A stretch of 64,000 nucleotides of DNA from Nematopogon swammerdamellus. Taxonomy: Eukaryota > Arthropoda > Insecta > Lepidoptera > Adelidae. Of the stretch, positions 19,716 through 29,275 are shown one piece after another (position 1 is the stretch's first letter; each line of letters begins with the position of its first letter). Position numbers and translations under genes: made by a program. The notes beneath the pieces are model-generated. The model was not told the origin of the DNA, searched no databases, and saw nothing but the letters and a program-made list of their open reading frames with translations. The DNA is taken from contig OX336359.1 of NCBI GenBank assembly GCA_946902875.1, positions 3,720,001-3,784,000 of the forward strand, read 5' to 3'.

Positions 19716-21289
19716 ACATACAATTTTAAACAACACACCAAAATTCAAATTCATTGAAATATTCCCGTATTCATTGTTTTCTATCATTATCTTTTCAGAA
19801 ATTTATTTTTTGTAGGTTTTCTGGATATTAATTTTAGATTACTTTTAGTTTTAGTGTATTAGTGTACTTATAGTTGTATTTTGTAGGCTGTTGTGTATTG
19901 TGTATATTTTAGTTTTCTATCATCCCTTCCTTTTATCACCCATTCTCATTTAATCCATAATTTTATAACCTGAATATGCGCAAAGGATAGCAAAGCAAAA
20001 ATATTACCGAGCGATTTGTCTCCGTGATGTATGTGCAGCCTCATACTCGCACATACATATCTCGATGGCAGGTGCAATATCTCTATAGCGCGACGTTCCA
20101 GGGAGAAAAATTCAACGCTCTCCGCTCAGCTACTCGAGTGTTCGTCCGTGTGGACCGGGAGCCGGCTAGCTGATTCATAACATCAAGAACTCTATACATT
20201 TTTCCTCGACTCTCAAACATCCAAAAGTTGAGAGAGGTAGGTAAATACATTACAGAGAAATGACTGTAATGATGCAAGTCTACCATGGTGCAAGGAAAGG
20301 GCGTAAACTAGCGAACTTTTTAAAAGAAAATGAAGCTATCAATTAATTGCTCTCAGTTTTTTAAATGAATTAAGAAATTAAGATTCCGTCATATTTTTAC
20401 TCGTTCTCGGGACTTTGGGAGGTCATAAAATCTTTTCATGGTATTAAATTCATCAAATAATATTTTTTCCAGAACAAGGATACATCGTAAAATTCAATAA
20501 ATTTAATTTTGTGCTGATAAAATTTTGGTAAAAAATAAATAAAAAAATCATATCTCGATACCACGTGACATCTGACAAAAGGTATCATGGGTCAACACCT
20601 TGAAAATGACCCCACTTACGTACAAAAAAAAAAATTTGTCGGTCGATGTGCCGAACAACCTGTATTATATGATTTTAAATTCCATCAATACAAATTTCCA
20701 TCATCAATGTAATAACACTCATCATTATTCAGGAGAAGAAAAATGTCCCGAAGAAGTTTGAAGAACAATTGTTTACTAGAAAAACCATAGAGAAATAATA
20801 TACGGGGGTTCTTCCTTTATACGTCTATGAGAAAAACCTATTCAATTAATAAATTAAAAAATTAAAAATTGTTTTAGGCATAGGCACTGAATAAATCTAT
20901 AACTTAACTTTAAGGAAATTACTTTAATTAAGGTCATTAAGTACACTTTTAAAAATAATTATTACATGTAAGGTCACACAGTACATTTAAAAAAAGTTTG
21001 CCTACGTAGCGCTCCCTATAGTATGAAAATGAGTTGTTTTTTTGCCTCATGAATAATTCAAAGCGCGGCCGCGGTAATGATGGGTTTCAAACTTTAACAT
21101 CAACCTTAACATTTCATACGTTTGAAATTAAACGTTAAACGTTTTATTAATAGAACACTATAACACAGCTTTTTGTCCTTGAAATAGAGATCGAATTTCA
21201 CGAATATTGATCGATGCCTAGTTTTATAACTCGACCACCTTATCCATAGGTTAGTTAAGACATTTTTCGATTAGAACGATTCGATTTAA
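19716..21289. other. mostly unique AT-rich sequence, no gene seen
   Basis: No domain is recognisable in the short frames. A GC-richer patch at 20090-20180 is not open on either strand beyond about 65 codons. CCGAACAACCTGTAT near 20651 resembles one end of a TACAGG-type MITE, but no partner end was found. Confidence 0.5.
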
Positions 21290-21768
21290 GCGGCGGGTGG
21301 CCGAGTGTGACTAAAAAAATTACGTGCATACCTACACCAGCTTATTCACCGTTTGGAACCGGTGCAAAACTGTGGGTCCCTTCCCTTGCCCCTTACTAGG
21401 TGGTAGGCTCAAATTGTAGCCGACTGGGTTGGTACCACCGTACTGGATGTATGATGGCTGCATGGCAACCTCGGCTGTGTTCTCCTCTAGTTAAGCGTAG
21501 CCAGCAATCCAAAGGGGAGTCTCCGGTATGGCACCTACCATCTCGGAGGTGATATTGGCTGGTCGGAGCATGTGCATTGGCCCCTCCGATTCAGCCACCC
21601 ATACGTAGGGGAAGCACTGACATGGCACCTAGTTCACCCGGTGTTATGGGCTGACCAAAGAGTTTGTATTACGTCGCTAGCGCAGCGACGTAATACAAAC
21701 TCTTTGGGGCTGACGTCACGGATGTAGGTGATGTAGCCAGATGTAGTGTCAGTTTCCATAAAAAAAAA
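21290..21768 (+). mobile_element. SINE B joined to a SINE A tail
   Basis: 21290-21606 is SINE B with most of the tRNA head deleted (CGGCGGGTGGCCGAGTGTGA then CACCAGCTTATTCACCG). At CACCCATACGTAGGGG it switches to the last 110 bp of SINE A (GAAGCACTGACATGGCACC ... GTGTCAGTTTCCATAAAAAA). The SINE A part is interrupted by the 51-bp micro-MITE. The junction could be a template switch or a nested insertion with later deletion. Confidence 0.8.
21656..21706. mobile_element. 51-bp palindromic micro-MITE (hAT-like) with 8-bp TSD
   Basis: Perfect 23-bp inverted arms beginning CAAAGAGTTTGTATTACG around a 5-bp loop (AGCGC). It is inserted in SINE A with the duplication GGGCTGAC at 21648-21655 and 21707-21714. 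SINE A copies elsewhere (for example 26955) have a single GGGCTGAC here, which confirms the empty site. Confidence 0.93.
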
Positions 21769-22126
21769 GTGTACATCTGAGACAAAACTGTAACTCAAAA
21801 TAAATATTAAAAAATACATACTTTCCTGTAGAGAAGATAAGGTAGAACGAAGCTTGTCCGGCTCCCGGCCTCCGGGTCCGAGTCCGGAAGGCATACGTGG
21901 AGTCTGGCGTCTCGGGGACACGGAAGGGGAGTGTTCAGACACCACTCCCGGGACGCCCCGGCCCGAGCAACACGCTAGGAGGTACCTACTCCTCTCGGCG
22001 AGAATATTCCTTCCAGTATATTATTCATTGCAACGAGAAGTGGGCGGCAGTTTTTAGAAATTATGGTTTTTTTATTTGTTGTTGAAATTATTGTGAGAAT
22101 TTGTTACAATATTTTTTGTATGTAAT
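21769..22126. other. spacer, no gene recognised
   Basis: A GC-rich stretch at 21855-21990 has overlapping short frames on both strands but no known domain. Confidence 0.45.
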
Positions 22127-22250
22127 CCGGTATGGGTGACTGAGTCGGAGGGGCCAAAGCACACGCTCCGACTAGCCAATATCACCTCCGAGAAGGTAGG
22201 TGCCGTACCGGAGACTTGCTTTGCTTGCTGGCTATATTGGACTAGAGGAC
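22127..22250 (-). mobile_element. SINE B 3' fragment
   Basis: ATCCGGTATGGGTGACTGAG, AATATCACCTCCGAGAAGG and GGCTATATTGGACTAGAGGA are the inverse of the SINE B 3' part. It ends just before the LINE-alpha copy. Confidence 0.8.
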
Positions 22251-22323
22251 CGGGGGCCCTTCCGTCTATCGTGTCGGCGCTCCACTATCCTGAGCAGATA
22301 GTGATGAAGCCACGATCCACGCT

Positions 22324-25300
22324 TTGCCCGTAAATCGTCACAGCCGCCTTTCAATGCTTTCTCCCCCCCCCCCCCCCCCCCCCTTCAATAATTCAATAAT
22401 GGCAGCACAAAATAAAAGGAAAAACTTATGCTCAGCGGTGCACAACCCCACACATTTTAGCGTGGACGTAACAAATGTGCGGGGATTGCATTCCAATTTG
22501 GATGCCGTCCACCACCATTTGGAGACAGCAAAGCCGGCTTTGTTATTTCTGACGGAGACGCAAATATCTCGCCCAGCCGACACGTCGTACTTGCACTACC
22601 CCGGGTACACCCTGGAAGAAGCCTTCCGTTCCCGTGCCGGGGTATGCTTGTTTGCTAGGGCGGATATTTGCTGTCGTCGCCTGCGCTGTCAAGAAGACCT
22701 CGCGTTTTCAGTACTCTGGGTCCACGTGGATCTGGGGTCAGAATCGCGCGTGTACGCCTGCGTCTACAGGTCGCACTCAGGTGATGCGGAGACAGCCCAC
22801 CTATTTGAGTACCTGAGTAGAGCGGCAGACGAAGTCCAAGAGCGGTTCCCTACAGCGGATATGGTACTCGTTGGAGACTTTAATGCCCACCACGAGGTGT
22901 GGCTTGGCTCCAACAGAACCGATTTCGCGGGGAGAGCCGCTTACGACTTCGCCCTAACGTATGATCTGTCTCAACTGGTAGATCAACCTACCAGAATACC
23001 AGATATAGACGGTCATACACCCTCTTTGCTGGATCTTCTGCTGACGTCTAATCCTGCTGGGTATAAGGTAACAGTGAGCGCTCCTCTTGGCTCCTCCGAC
23101 CATTGCCTAGTGGGATCTACAGTGCCTTCGTCGCCCCCACAGACACGTACTGAGGGAGGACGTCGAATTTGGCACTACGCGTCGGCAGATTGGGATGGAA
23201 TGCGAGAGCATTTTGCATCCTTCCCTTGGAGAGAGCTATGCTTCAATTCGGACGATCCGTCGGAATGCGCCAATACCGTAGCCGAGGTGATTTTGGGTGG
23301 AATGGAAATGTTTATTCCCAATACCACCCTTCGCCTCGGAGGTAAGAGCCAACCTTGGTACAGCCGGGAGTGTGCCGATGCTGCCGCGGCTAAAGCTGCG
23401 GCATATCGAGCATGGTCACGTGCTCGTACCGGACGAGATCCAAATATCTCCGAATTGAAGAAGAACTACAACCGCCTCTCCAGATCCTGCAAGAGGGCTA
23501 TCGCCAGGGCTAAATTCGAGCATATCGGCAGAATTGGCGATAGGCTGAACCGGCACCCAACTGGGAGCCGTGAGTTCTGGTCTCTCGCCAAATCTGTCGA
23601 GTCGAATTTCTGCCGCTCCTCACTTCCACCTCTGCAGCGCACTGGAGGATCACTCGCTTACTCCGCAAAAGATAAAGCCGACCTCCTGGTATCTCTTTTT
23701 GAGGGGAATGCCCGCCTGGATGATGGGGGAGCTTCTCCTCCATCCATACCTAGGTGTGAGAACTCCATGCCAGAAGTACAGTTCCGACAGAGAACTGTGC
23801 GGAAGGAGCTTCTTGCCCTAGACCCCAGGAAAGCGAGTGGGCCGGACAGAGTGCCTGCATTGGTGTTGAAGAGGTGTGCTCCCGAGCTGGCTCCAGTACT
23901 GACGCGCCTCTTTCGCCTCTCGTACACAACTGGCCGCGTGCCGGCAGCTTGGAAATCAGCTTTCGTTCAGCCTGTCCCAAAAAAGGGCGATCGCTCTGAC
24001 CCGTCAAACTACCGACCTATAGCAATCACCTCCCTCCTCTGCAAGGTGATGGAGCGCGTTATCAATACGCAGCTCATGACGTACCTAGAGACAAATAATC
24101 TCATCAGCGATCGGCAATACGGCTTCCGGCCAAACCGATCAGCTGGTGATCTCCTAGCGTCACCTTTGGGGGAAAGCGCTTGAAGGGTACGGTGAATCCT
24201 TGGCAATTGGACTCGATATTGCCAAGGCATTTGACCGGGTCTGGCATAAAGCGCTTCTGGGCAAGCTGCCGGCGTACGGAATCCCCTCTGGCCTTTGTGA
24301 CTGGGTCACCGACTTCCTACATGGGCGTAGCATTCGGGTCCTCGTGGACGGCTGCTCGTCGGACGCCATGTCAGTGAATGCCGGTGTACCGCAGGGTTCT
24401 GTGTTGTCTCCCACGCTGTTTCTTCTGCATATCAATGATATGCTGTCACTTGGCAACATACATTGTTATGCAGACGACAGTACGGCACACGGATCCTATA
24501 CCAGTCACCCTTCAGCCGGACGGAACGTTGTGGACGAGAAGAGGCTAGCATTTGTGTCTGACTCGAGCAAACCCTCCGGTATATTGCCGAATGGGGCCGG
24601 AGCAACTTGGTCGTGTTCAACGCATCGAAGACACAAGTGTGTGCGTTCAGTGCGAAGAGAACGGCGTTCACGCCAGCTCCTTCCTTCCAAAACACGTCGC
24701 TGAAATTAAGCGACCACCTCGGGGTCCTCGGTGTCGAACTGTCGCACGACTTGAATTTCCGGCGCCATATTGAGGGCAAAGCCAAGCTGGCCTCAAAAAA
24801 GCTGGACGTACTGAACAAGGTGCGACGGTACTTCACGCCGGGCCAAAAACTGGCGTTGTACAAAACACAGGTTAGGTCCTGCTTGGAGTACTGCTCGCAC
24901 TTGTGGGATGGCTCAGCTAAATACCAGCTTGCGCCGCTAGACTCAATCCAGCGTCGTGCCGTGCGACTGGTGGGTGACCCCGTGGTGTCCCGCGACTTAG
25001 AACCACTGCAACTCCGTAGGGACGTCGGCTCCCTGAGTGTGTTCTATCGTTTATTTCATGGGGAGTGTTCGGAGGAGCTGTTTAACGCGATTCCGTCGTC
25101 CCCATTCCACCTCCGCACTACGCGTACTGGGCAGGGGATGCACCCCTATTCAATCGACCTACCACGCATGCGCACCAACCGGTTCTGTAGGTCTTTTATT
25201 CACAGAACCGGGAAAATGTGGAACGCACTCCCTGCCCATCTATTTCCTCCCAAGTACAGCCTGGGGTTTTTCAAAAGGGGCGCGAAAAGGCTCCTGTCAG

Positions 25301-25421
25301 GCCGGCATGACATTCGCAATCCCCGTGCATCACAGAATGTCCATGGGCATCGTTAGACACCTACTTGTAGGTGTAACGATGCCACATGTCGCGCATTCGA
25401 TAAAAAAAAAATAAAAAAAAA
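22324..25421 (+). pseudogene. LINE-alpha: endonuclease plus reverse transcriptase, two frameshifts
   Basis: The longest retrotransposon here. The first frame, 22324-24183, opens before an 18-base C-run; the methionine at 22399 (MAAQNK) after that run is a more natural start. Residues about 50-260 form an endonuclease/exonuclease/phosphatase domain (NVRGLHSN, LTETQ, VGDFNAHH, GSSDHCLV). The RT follows (KASGPDRVPALV, PNYRPIAITS-like SNYRPIAITS, YGFRPNRSAGD). A frameshift at about 24155-24170 moves coding to another frame (LDIAKAFDRVWHKALL, AGVPQGSVLSP, catalytic CYADDST). A second shift at about 24550-24575 returns to the first frame, which ends at 25356 (CLEYCSHLWDGSAKYQLAPL, RMRTNRF). The 3' UTR is about 65 bp with a conserved TTAGACACCT..AGGTG block, then A-rich. 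No gag-like ORF1 is seen. The domain order fits the jockey/CR1 group of non-LTR elements; the exact clade is not assigned. Catalytic residues remain, but this copy cannot make the full protein. Confidence 0.93.
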
Positions 25422-25422
25422 A

Positions 25423-25530
25423 GGAGAACAGAGCCGAGGCTGCTATGCGGTCATCTTACATCCAGTACGGTGGTACCAACCCCAGTAGGCTACAATTTGA
25501 GCCTACCACCTAGTAAGGGGCGAGGGATCA
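25423..25530 (-). mobile_element. SINE B middle fragment
   Basis: GAGGCTGCTATGCGGTCATC, CCAGTACGGTGGTACCAACC, GCCTACCACCTAGTAAGGGG (inverse of the SINE B core). It directly follows the LINE-alpha A-run. Confidence 0.75.
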
Positions 25531-25597
25531 TGTTATCATGACTTGTTGTCTGTATCTGTCTGTAGTACTCGCATTTTTTTAGATAGTATGTATACCT

Positions 25598-26115
25598 AGA
25601 GTACCGTGTGGGGCCGGTACTTAAAAGGAATAGCCCCACTGCATCTCTGCATGTCTTAAAAAGCAACTAAGAGATAAGGACAAGGTGCCGTGCTTAAGGG
25701 CGCCTGGCTAGCCACCTCTGAACTTGGCACGGCCCTTCACCGAGTCATGTAGCAGGTGCGGAATTTTCGTGACTCACTTTTTAAATTTTAATTGAAAGCG
25801 CGACATATGGCGCCGAGGCACCCATAATGTGTCTAACGGCGCCCATGGACATTCCGTCGTATGCTGACATGGCACCTAGTTCACCAAGGTGTTGTGGGCT
25901 GATATCACGGATGTAGTAGTTTGTGTAGCCAACCGTGTCAGAATGTTAGTGTAGATAGATCTGTACTTGCTGCTTGATAGTTGTCTTGTCCTAATAATTT
26001 ACTAAATATGATGGTCGGTGTTGTGCCGTAGTTTACAAGATTACTTGCAGCACAACACCGACTACTCTGCTTACCCATATTGTCAGGATAGAGCGTGTGG
26101 TATGCATTTGTCTTC
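25598..26115 (+). mobile_element. SINE D copy interrupted by other repeat pieces
   Basis: Head and first half at 25598-25760 (ACCGTGTGGGGCCGGTACTT, GTGCCGTGCTTAAGGGCG), second half at 25968-26115 (TACTTGCTGCTTGATAG, GCAGCACAACACCGACTACT). Between them lie a minus-strand LINE-alpha tail and a SINE A 3' part (GCTGACATGGCACCTAGTTC...CAACCGTGTCAG). Confidence 0.75.
25795..25862 (-). pseudogene. LINE-alpha 3' UTR scrap
   Basis: The inverse of the LINE-alpha end (TCCATGGGC..CGTTAGACAC..ATGGGTG), nested in the SINE D copy. Confidence 0.7.
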
Positions 26116-26639
26116 TTGGCTCATGAATCATGATGTTAGCCCATTAAACCACGTTCCTATCGGAATTAAGTGCCATGGCTATACCGAACTGGACTTAAAC
26201 ATTTAATAATGCAACATAATATTTCATCAAATATTTTTCATCTTAATTACTACCAAGTCCTCATGTCTGAACTTCCAAAACAGATAGCCAAATAGTTCCA
26301 ATCAGCGGAACTCGCAATTAAATCCAGCGACGAGTGTTACTGAACCCGACTCGAGTAGTTCAAGTGGATTTGAGGACTTGAGGATTTGAGGACTTGAGGA
26401 CTTGAGAACTTGAGTTCCAGCCTCCTTTGATAGCGTTTCCTAGTTTGCATTATGATTGCGTGCTTGAAATAATGGCGTGTTGCGGGACTTCTCTCGATTG
26501 CGTAGTACATACTTCGCTCGTGACCTCGACTTTAGGGTTTTCGTTGCACAATATGTCGTAAAAAGTTGGATTAAGAAACTTGAAAATAACAAATTATGTT
26601 TTTATTTTTTATATGTTAGTCATGTTTTATATGTCATGT
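26116..26639. other. spacer with short GAGGACTTG repeat
   Basis: A 9-bp tandem (GAGGACTTG/GAGGATTTG) lies at about 26370-26410. No gene is recognised; a 71-codon frame at 26477-26692 runs into the next SINE. Confidence 0.5.
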
Positions 26640-27022
26640 CAGCCTCGATAGCTCAGTGGTGTAGACAGTCGACTGTCGCTATTAATGGTTAAGCAACGCT
26701 GGGCGCGGTCAGTCTATGGATGGGTGACCGCTCAACCGTTGGAGGCTGACCGTGGTTCGGATTCCAAGTAAAACTGTAGGTCCCTTCCCTTCCTACCTTA
26801 CTAGGTGGTAGGGTTCAACCCGCCCGGGTTGGTACCACCGCACTGAATGAAACGTCGGTCGAAACGGCTATGTGAATAGTTTGTGTTTTCCGTCCAGTTC
26901 AGTGTAGCCGGCACGACCGAAGGGAAGCAATGACATGGCACCTAGTTCACCCGGTGTTATGGGCTGACATCACGGATGTTGTAGGTGATGTAGCCAGCCG
27001 TGTCAGTTTCCATAAAAAAAAT
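26640..27022 (+). mobile_element. SINE A, reference full-length copy
   Basis: 383 bp. Part 1: GCCTCGATAGCTCAGTGGTG, a tRNA-like A box. Part 2: GTTAAGCAACGCTGGGCGCG then GTCAGTCTATGGATGGGTGA, which follows the order and sequence of the middle of insect 5S rRNA (GTTAAGCAACGTCGGGC...TGGATGGGTGACC). Part 3: core TAGGTGGTAGGGTTCAACCC, GGTTGGTACCACCGCACTG. Part 4: body CCGTCCAGTTCAGTGTAGCC, GTTATGGGCTGACATCACGG. End GTGTCAGTTTCCATAAAAAA. The 3' part from the core onward is shared with SINE C. Confidence 0.92.
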
Positions 27023-27095
27023 AGGCCTTGTACTCGCTTTTTATATTTCTTCTTTAGATAAATGTAAAACCGAAAATGAAGAGAAAAAAATACGT

Positions 27096-27155
27096 GCCGA
27101 CCAGGATTTGAACCTGGAACTCCGGCTTGAGCCGCCAGAGCGGGCCGATGACGTA
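27096..27155 (-). repeat. tRNA-like 3' half
   Basis: On minus: GGCGGCTCAAGCCGGAG (stem-loop) followed by GGTTCAAATCCTGGTCGGCA, a perfect B box with a 3' acceptor-like end. There is no D arm, so it is not a functional tRNA; probably a SINE head or tRNA pseudogene. Confidence 0.5.
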
Positions 27156-27256
27156 TCTCTAAAAAAAATTTTATCTTCGTTTTCGGCTTCTAACGAAGAA
27201 ATGATTTCTTTCTAAACATAATGTGCAATAAAAAAAAACTATATCTTATAGAAAAC

Positions 27257-27460
27257 CTAATAACCCTCCTCCAGGTGGGACGATGTGTGCACTGTTCCGA
27301 GGACGCTAGCGGCGTTGCCTCGCTGGATGGCCACACTGATACGCTGCCTGGAGAAAAACGTTCGCTCGAGTTCCTGTACCGTGTTCTCCGCATCATTTTG
27401 TATGGAGAAACGGAGCAGCGCCTCTAGTGATAGATTTGCGAACTTCGTTTCTCCATACAA
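27257..27460 (-). pseudogene. LINE coding remnant ('AIQRGNAASVLGT')
   Basis: On minus the frame contains RQRISVAIQRGNAASVLGT. The same motif appears at 41205-41262 (RVSLAIQRGNAASVLGT, plus) and in frameshifted form at 7530 and 50840. It is a recurrent C-terminal motif of a lepidopteran retroelement protein, and it is the only protein-like part of this segment. Confidence 0.5.
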
Positions 27461-27479
27461 AATGATGCGGAGAACACGG
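27379..27479. repeat. perfect 34-bp inverted repeat
   Basis: Arms 27379-27412 and 27446-27479 (each containing CATCATTTTGTATGGAGAAA or its inverse) are identical inverses around a 33-bp loop. It overlaps the LINE remnant. Perfect identity indicates recent formation. Confidence 0.9.
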
Positions 27480-27696
27480 CGTAGCGTAGTAGGTACGCGG
27501 TGTACGTTACATCTCGTAATTAGGGTACTGATCTCGAGCGTACGTTGTTCTCCTGAAGTAGTTTAAAGGGACATCCCGATGTCTTTCGCGAGCCGCTTTG
27601 CCTCCTCAGACCATGCCCCCATCGTCTCCACCGAAAATGCGCTGAAGATGTGCTGGTGTGCCACCGAACTGTATTTGGTGTGGTTGTGGTGGGCTG
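27480..27696. other. spacer, no gene seen
   Basis: Unassigned moderately GC-rich sequence. A similar tone of sequence (GCGGCTGCGCCGGCGCGC) resumes after the SINE at 28025-28200, so 27480-27696 and 28025-28200 may be one unit interrupted by the SINE. Confidence 0.4.
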
Positions 27697-28022
27697 CATT
27701 TGTACCGTGCGTTTGTACTTTAAAAGAATAGCCCCACTGCATCTCTCCCCGTGTATGTCGTAAAATGCGACTTAGGGATATGACTCCCTTCTTATATTTC
27801 TAGGTGGTAGGGTTTAACCCGTCCGGGTTGGTACCACCGCACTGAATGAAAGATCGGTCGAAACGGCTATGTAAATAGTTTGTGTTTTCCGTCCAGTTCA
27901 GTGTAGCCGGCACGACCGAAGGGAAGCACTGACGTGGCACCAAGTTCACCCGGTGTTATGGGCTGACATCACGGATGTTGTAGATAATGTAGCCAACAGA
28001 GTCAGTTTCCATAAAAAAAAAA
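27697..28022 (+). mobile_element. SINE C
   Basis: Head slightly altered (GTACCGTGCGTTTGTACTTT) then AATAGCCCCACTGCATCTCT, the core, CGTCCAGTTCAGTGTAGCC, and GAGTCAGTTTCCATAAAAAA. Confidence 0.88.
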
Positions 28023-28215
28023 AATCAGCGGCTGCGCCGGCGCGCTTCGAGCATGCCTAACGTGACTGCTGCACAGAGTATCGGCGCAGGTAGCATCCCA
28101 CACCAGTGACTTTCCCTCACGCCAAGGGATGATGGTTATGCCATCTGGACGCTTACCATCGTCCCGGAATAAGCCCACTGGCTCCAGTGTTGAAAAGAAT
28201 ATTCATAAAACTTTT

Positions 28216-28622
28216 GTCAGCCTCAGCAGCTCAGTGATGCGGTCGGTCGACGAAACGTGTTTTCCGTCCAGTTCACTGTAGCCGACCAGACCGAAGGGAA
28301 GCACTGACATGGCACCTAGTTCACCAAGGTGTTATTGGGCTGACATCACGGATGTAGTAAGTGATGTAGCCAACCGTGTCAGGTTCGATAAAAAAAGGTT
28401 GTAGGGATTAGTCAGCTCAAGATAGTACGATCGCACTGAATGGAAGATCGGTTGAAACTGCTATGTAAATAGTTCGTGTTTTCCATCCAGTTTTGTATAG
28501 CCGGCACGGCCGAAGGGAACCACTGACATGGCACCTAGTTCAACGAGGTGTTATGGGCTGACATCACGGATGTATACGTAGTCGGTGATGTAGCCAACCG
28601 TGTCAGTTTACATAAAAAAAAT
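28216..28622 (+). mobile_element. two SINE A copies, partial
   Basis: 28216-28397 has the head joined directly to the body (GGTCGGTCGACGAAACGTG; core deleted). 28425-28622 starts in the core (CGCACTGAATGGAAGATCGG) and ends CAGTTTACATAAAAAAAT. Confidence 0.8.
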
Positions 28623-28699
28623 AATATGAAAAATTATTAAAAAAAAAAATATTAGGTAAAGAAATAAACATACTATTGGCACATGAAATTCAATATATT

Positions 28700-28945
28700 G
28701 TATTGTTTTATTTAATTCAAAATGTTCATTAATATTTACAATAATTTTATTGTACTCGCTTTGTATACACGAATTTGTATTTAACCTAAAATAATTAATC
28801 TTAAAACATACTTTACAGATTTCTCAATACTTATTTATATCTAACTTATAACAACATTACATCGTAGTTCGAACTAAAATAACTTAATTACTAAGAAGAA
28901 AAAAAAAACACACACTCAAAAGTCATAGAAAAAAGTATACAATTT
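28700..28945 (-). other. dpr-like gene 3' UTR with AATAAA signals
   Basis: AT-rich sequence downstream of the dpr-like stop codon. On minus, AATAAA occurs at 28751-28746 and 28712-28707, about 195-240 bases after the stop, so transcripts probably end just below 28700. The sequence is free of the interspersed repeats that fill the rest of the window. Confidence 0.6.
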
Positions 28946-29058
28946 TTACCGGCCGCAAATGAATACAGTAATAAGGAAATAATGAACGATTCTAAGGTCG
29001 AGCTGTCGCTTACTCCCTTTTGAGTTGTTGCCGTGCTGCATAGCCGCTGGGGTTTCAC
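28946..29058 (-). CDS. dpr-like: dpr-family Ig protein, terminal coding exon (C-terminal tail)
   Basis: The acceptor TTATTGTTATAG precedes 29058. Two bases complete a codon with the last base of the previous exon (phase 1). The exon then reads SETPAAMQHGNNSKGSKRQL, followed by a hydrophobic end IVHYFLITVFICGR and TAA at 28948-28946. PAAMQHG right after the second Ig domain is the well-known C-terminal motif of Dpr proteins, so exon identity is firm. Dpr proteins are cell-surface neuronal recognition molecules that bind DIP partners. The short hydrophobic terminus could be a membrane or GPI signal, but that is inference. The exon is short and was found only by splice-aware reading. Confidence 0.9.
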
Positions 29059-29087
29059 CTATAACAATAAATATACAAGATTAATAT

Positions 29088-29275
29088 CGTGTGGTTCCGG
29101 TACTTAAAAAGAATAGCAGGACTGCATTTCTCCCCGTGCGTGTCATAAAAGACGACTTAAGGACGACATGTCGTGCTAAAGGGCGATAGGGTTGCCACCT
29201 CTCACCTTGGCACGTTCCTTCCGCCGAGTCGTGGAGCAGGTGGGTCTTCGTGCCTTCCCAACTAACATTATGGTG
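29088..29275 (+). mobile_element. SINE D, 5' half
   Basis: GTGTGGTTCCGGTACTTAAA, GTCGTGCTAAAGGGCGATAG, CACCTTGGCACGTTCCTTCC, GTGGGTCTTCGTGCCTT. It lies in the last intron of the dpr-like gene, only about 30 bp from the terminal exon acceptor. Confidence 0.8.

Noticed and set aside
20083..20286. Host exon candidate in the unique 19.7-21.3 kb stretch
   Set aside because: 67 codons with no domain, no conserved pattern and no supporting splice structure.
22338..22583. Minus-strand ORF opposite the LINE-alpha start, and other antisense frames to 24863
   Set aside because: Shadows of the LINE coding strand; no independent motifs.
26640..26760. 5S rRNA gene
   Set aside because: Only the middle ~45 bp resemble 5S; the ends are those of a SINE and the unit is interspersed.
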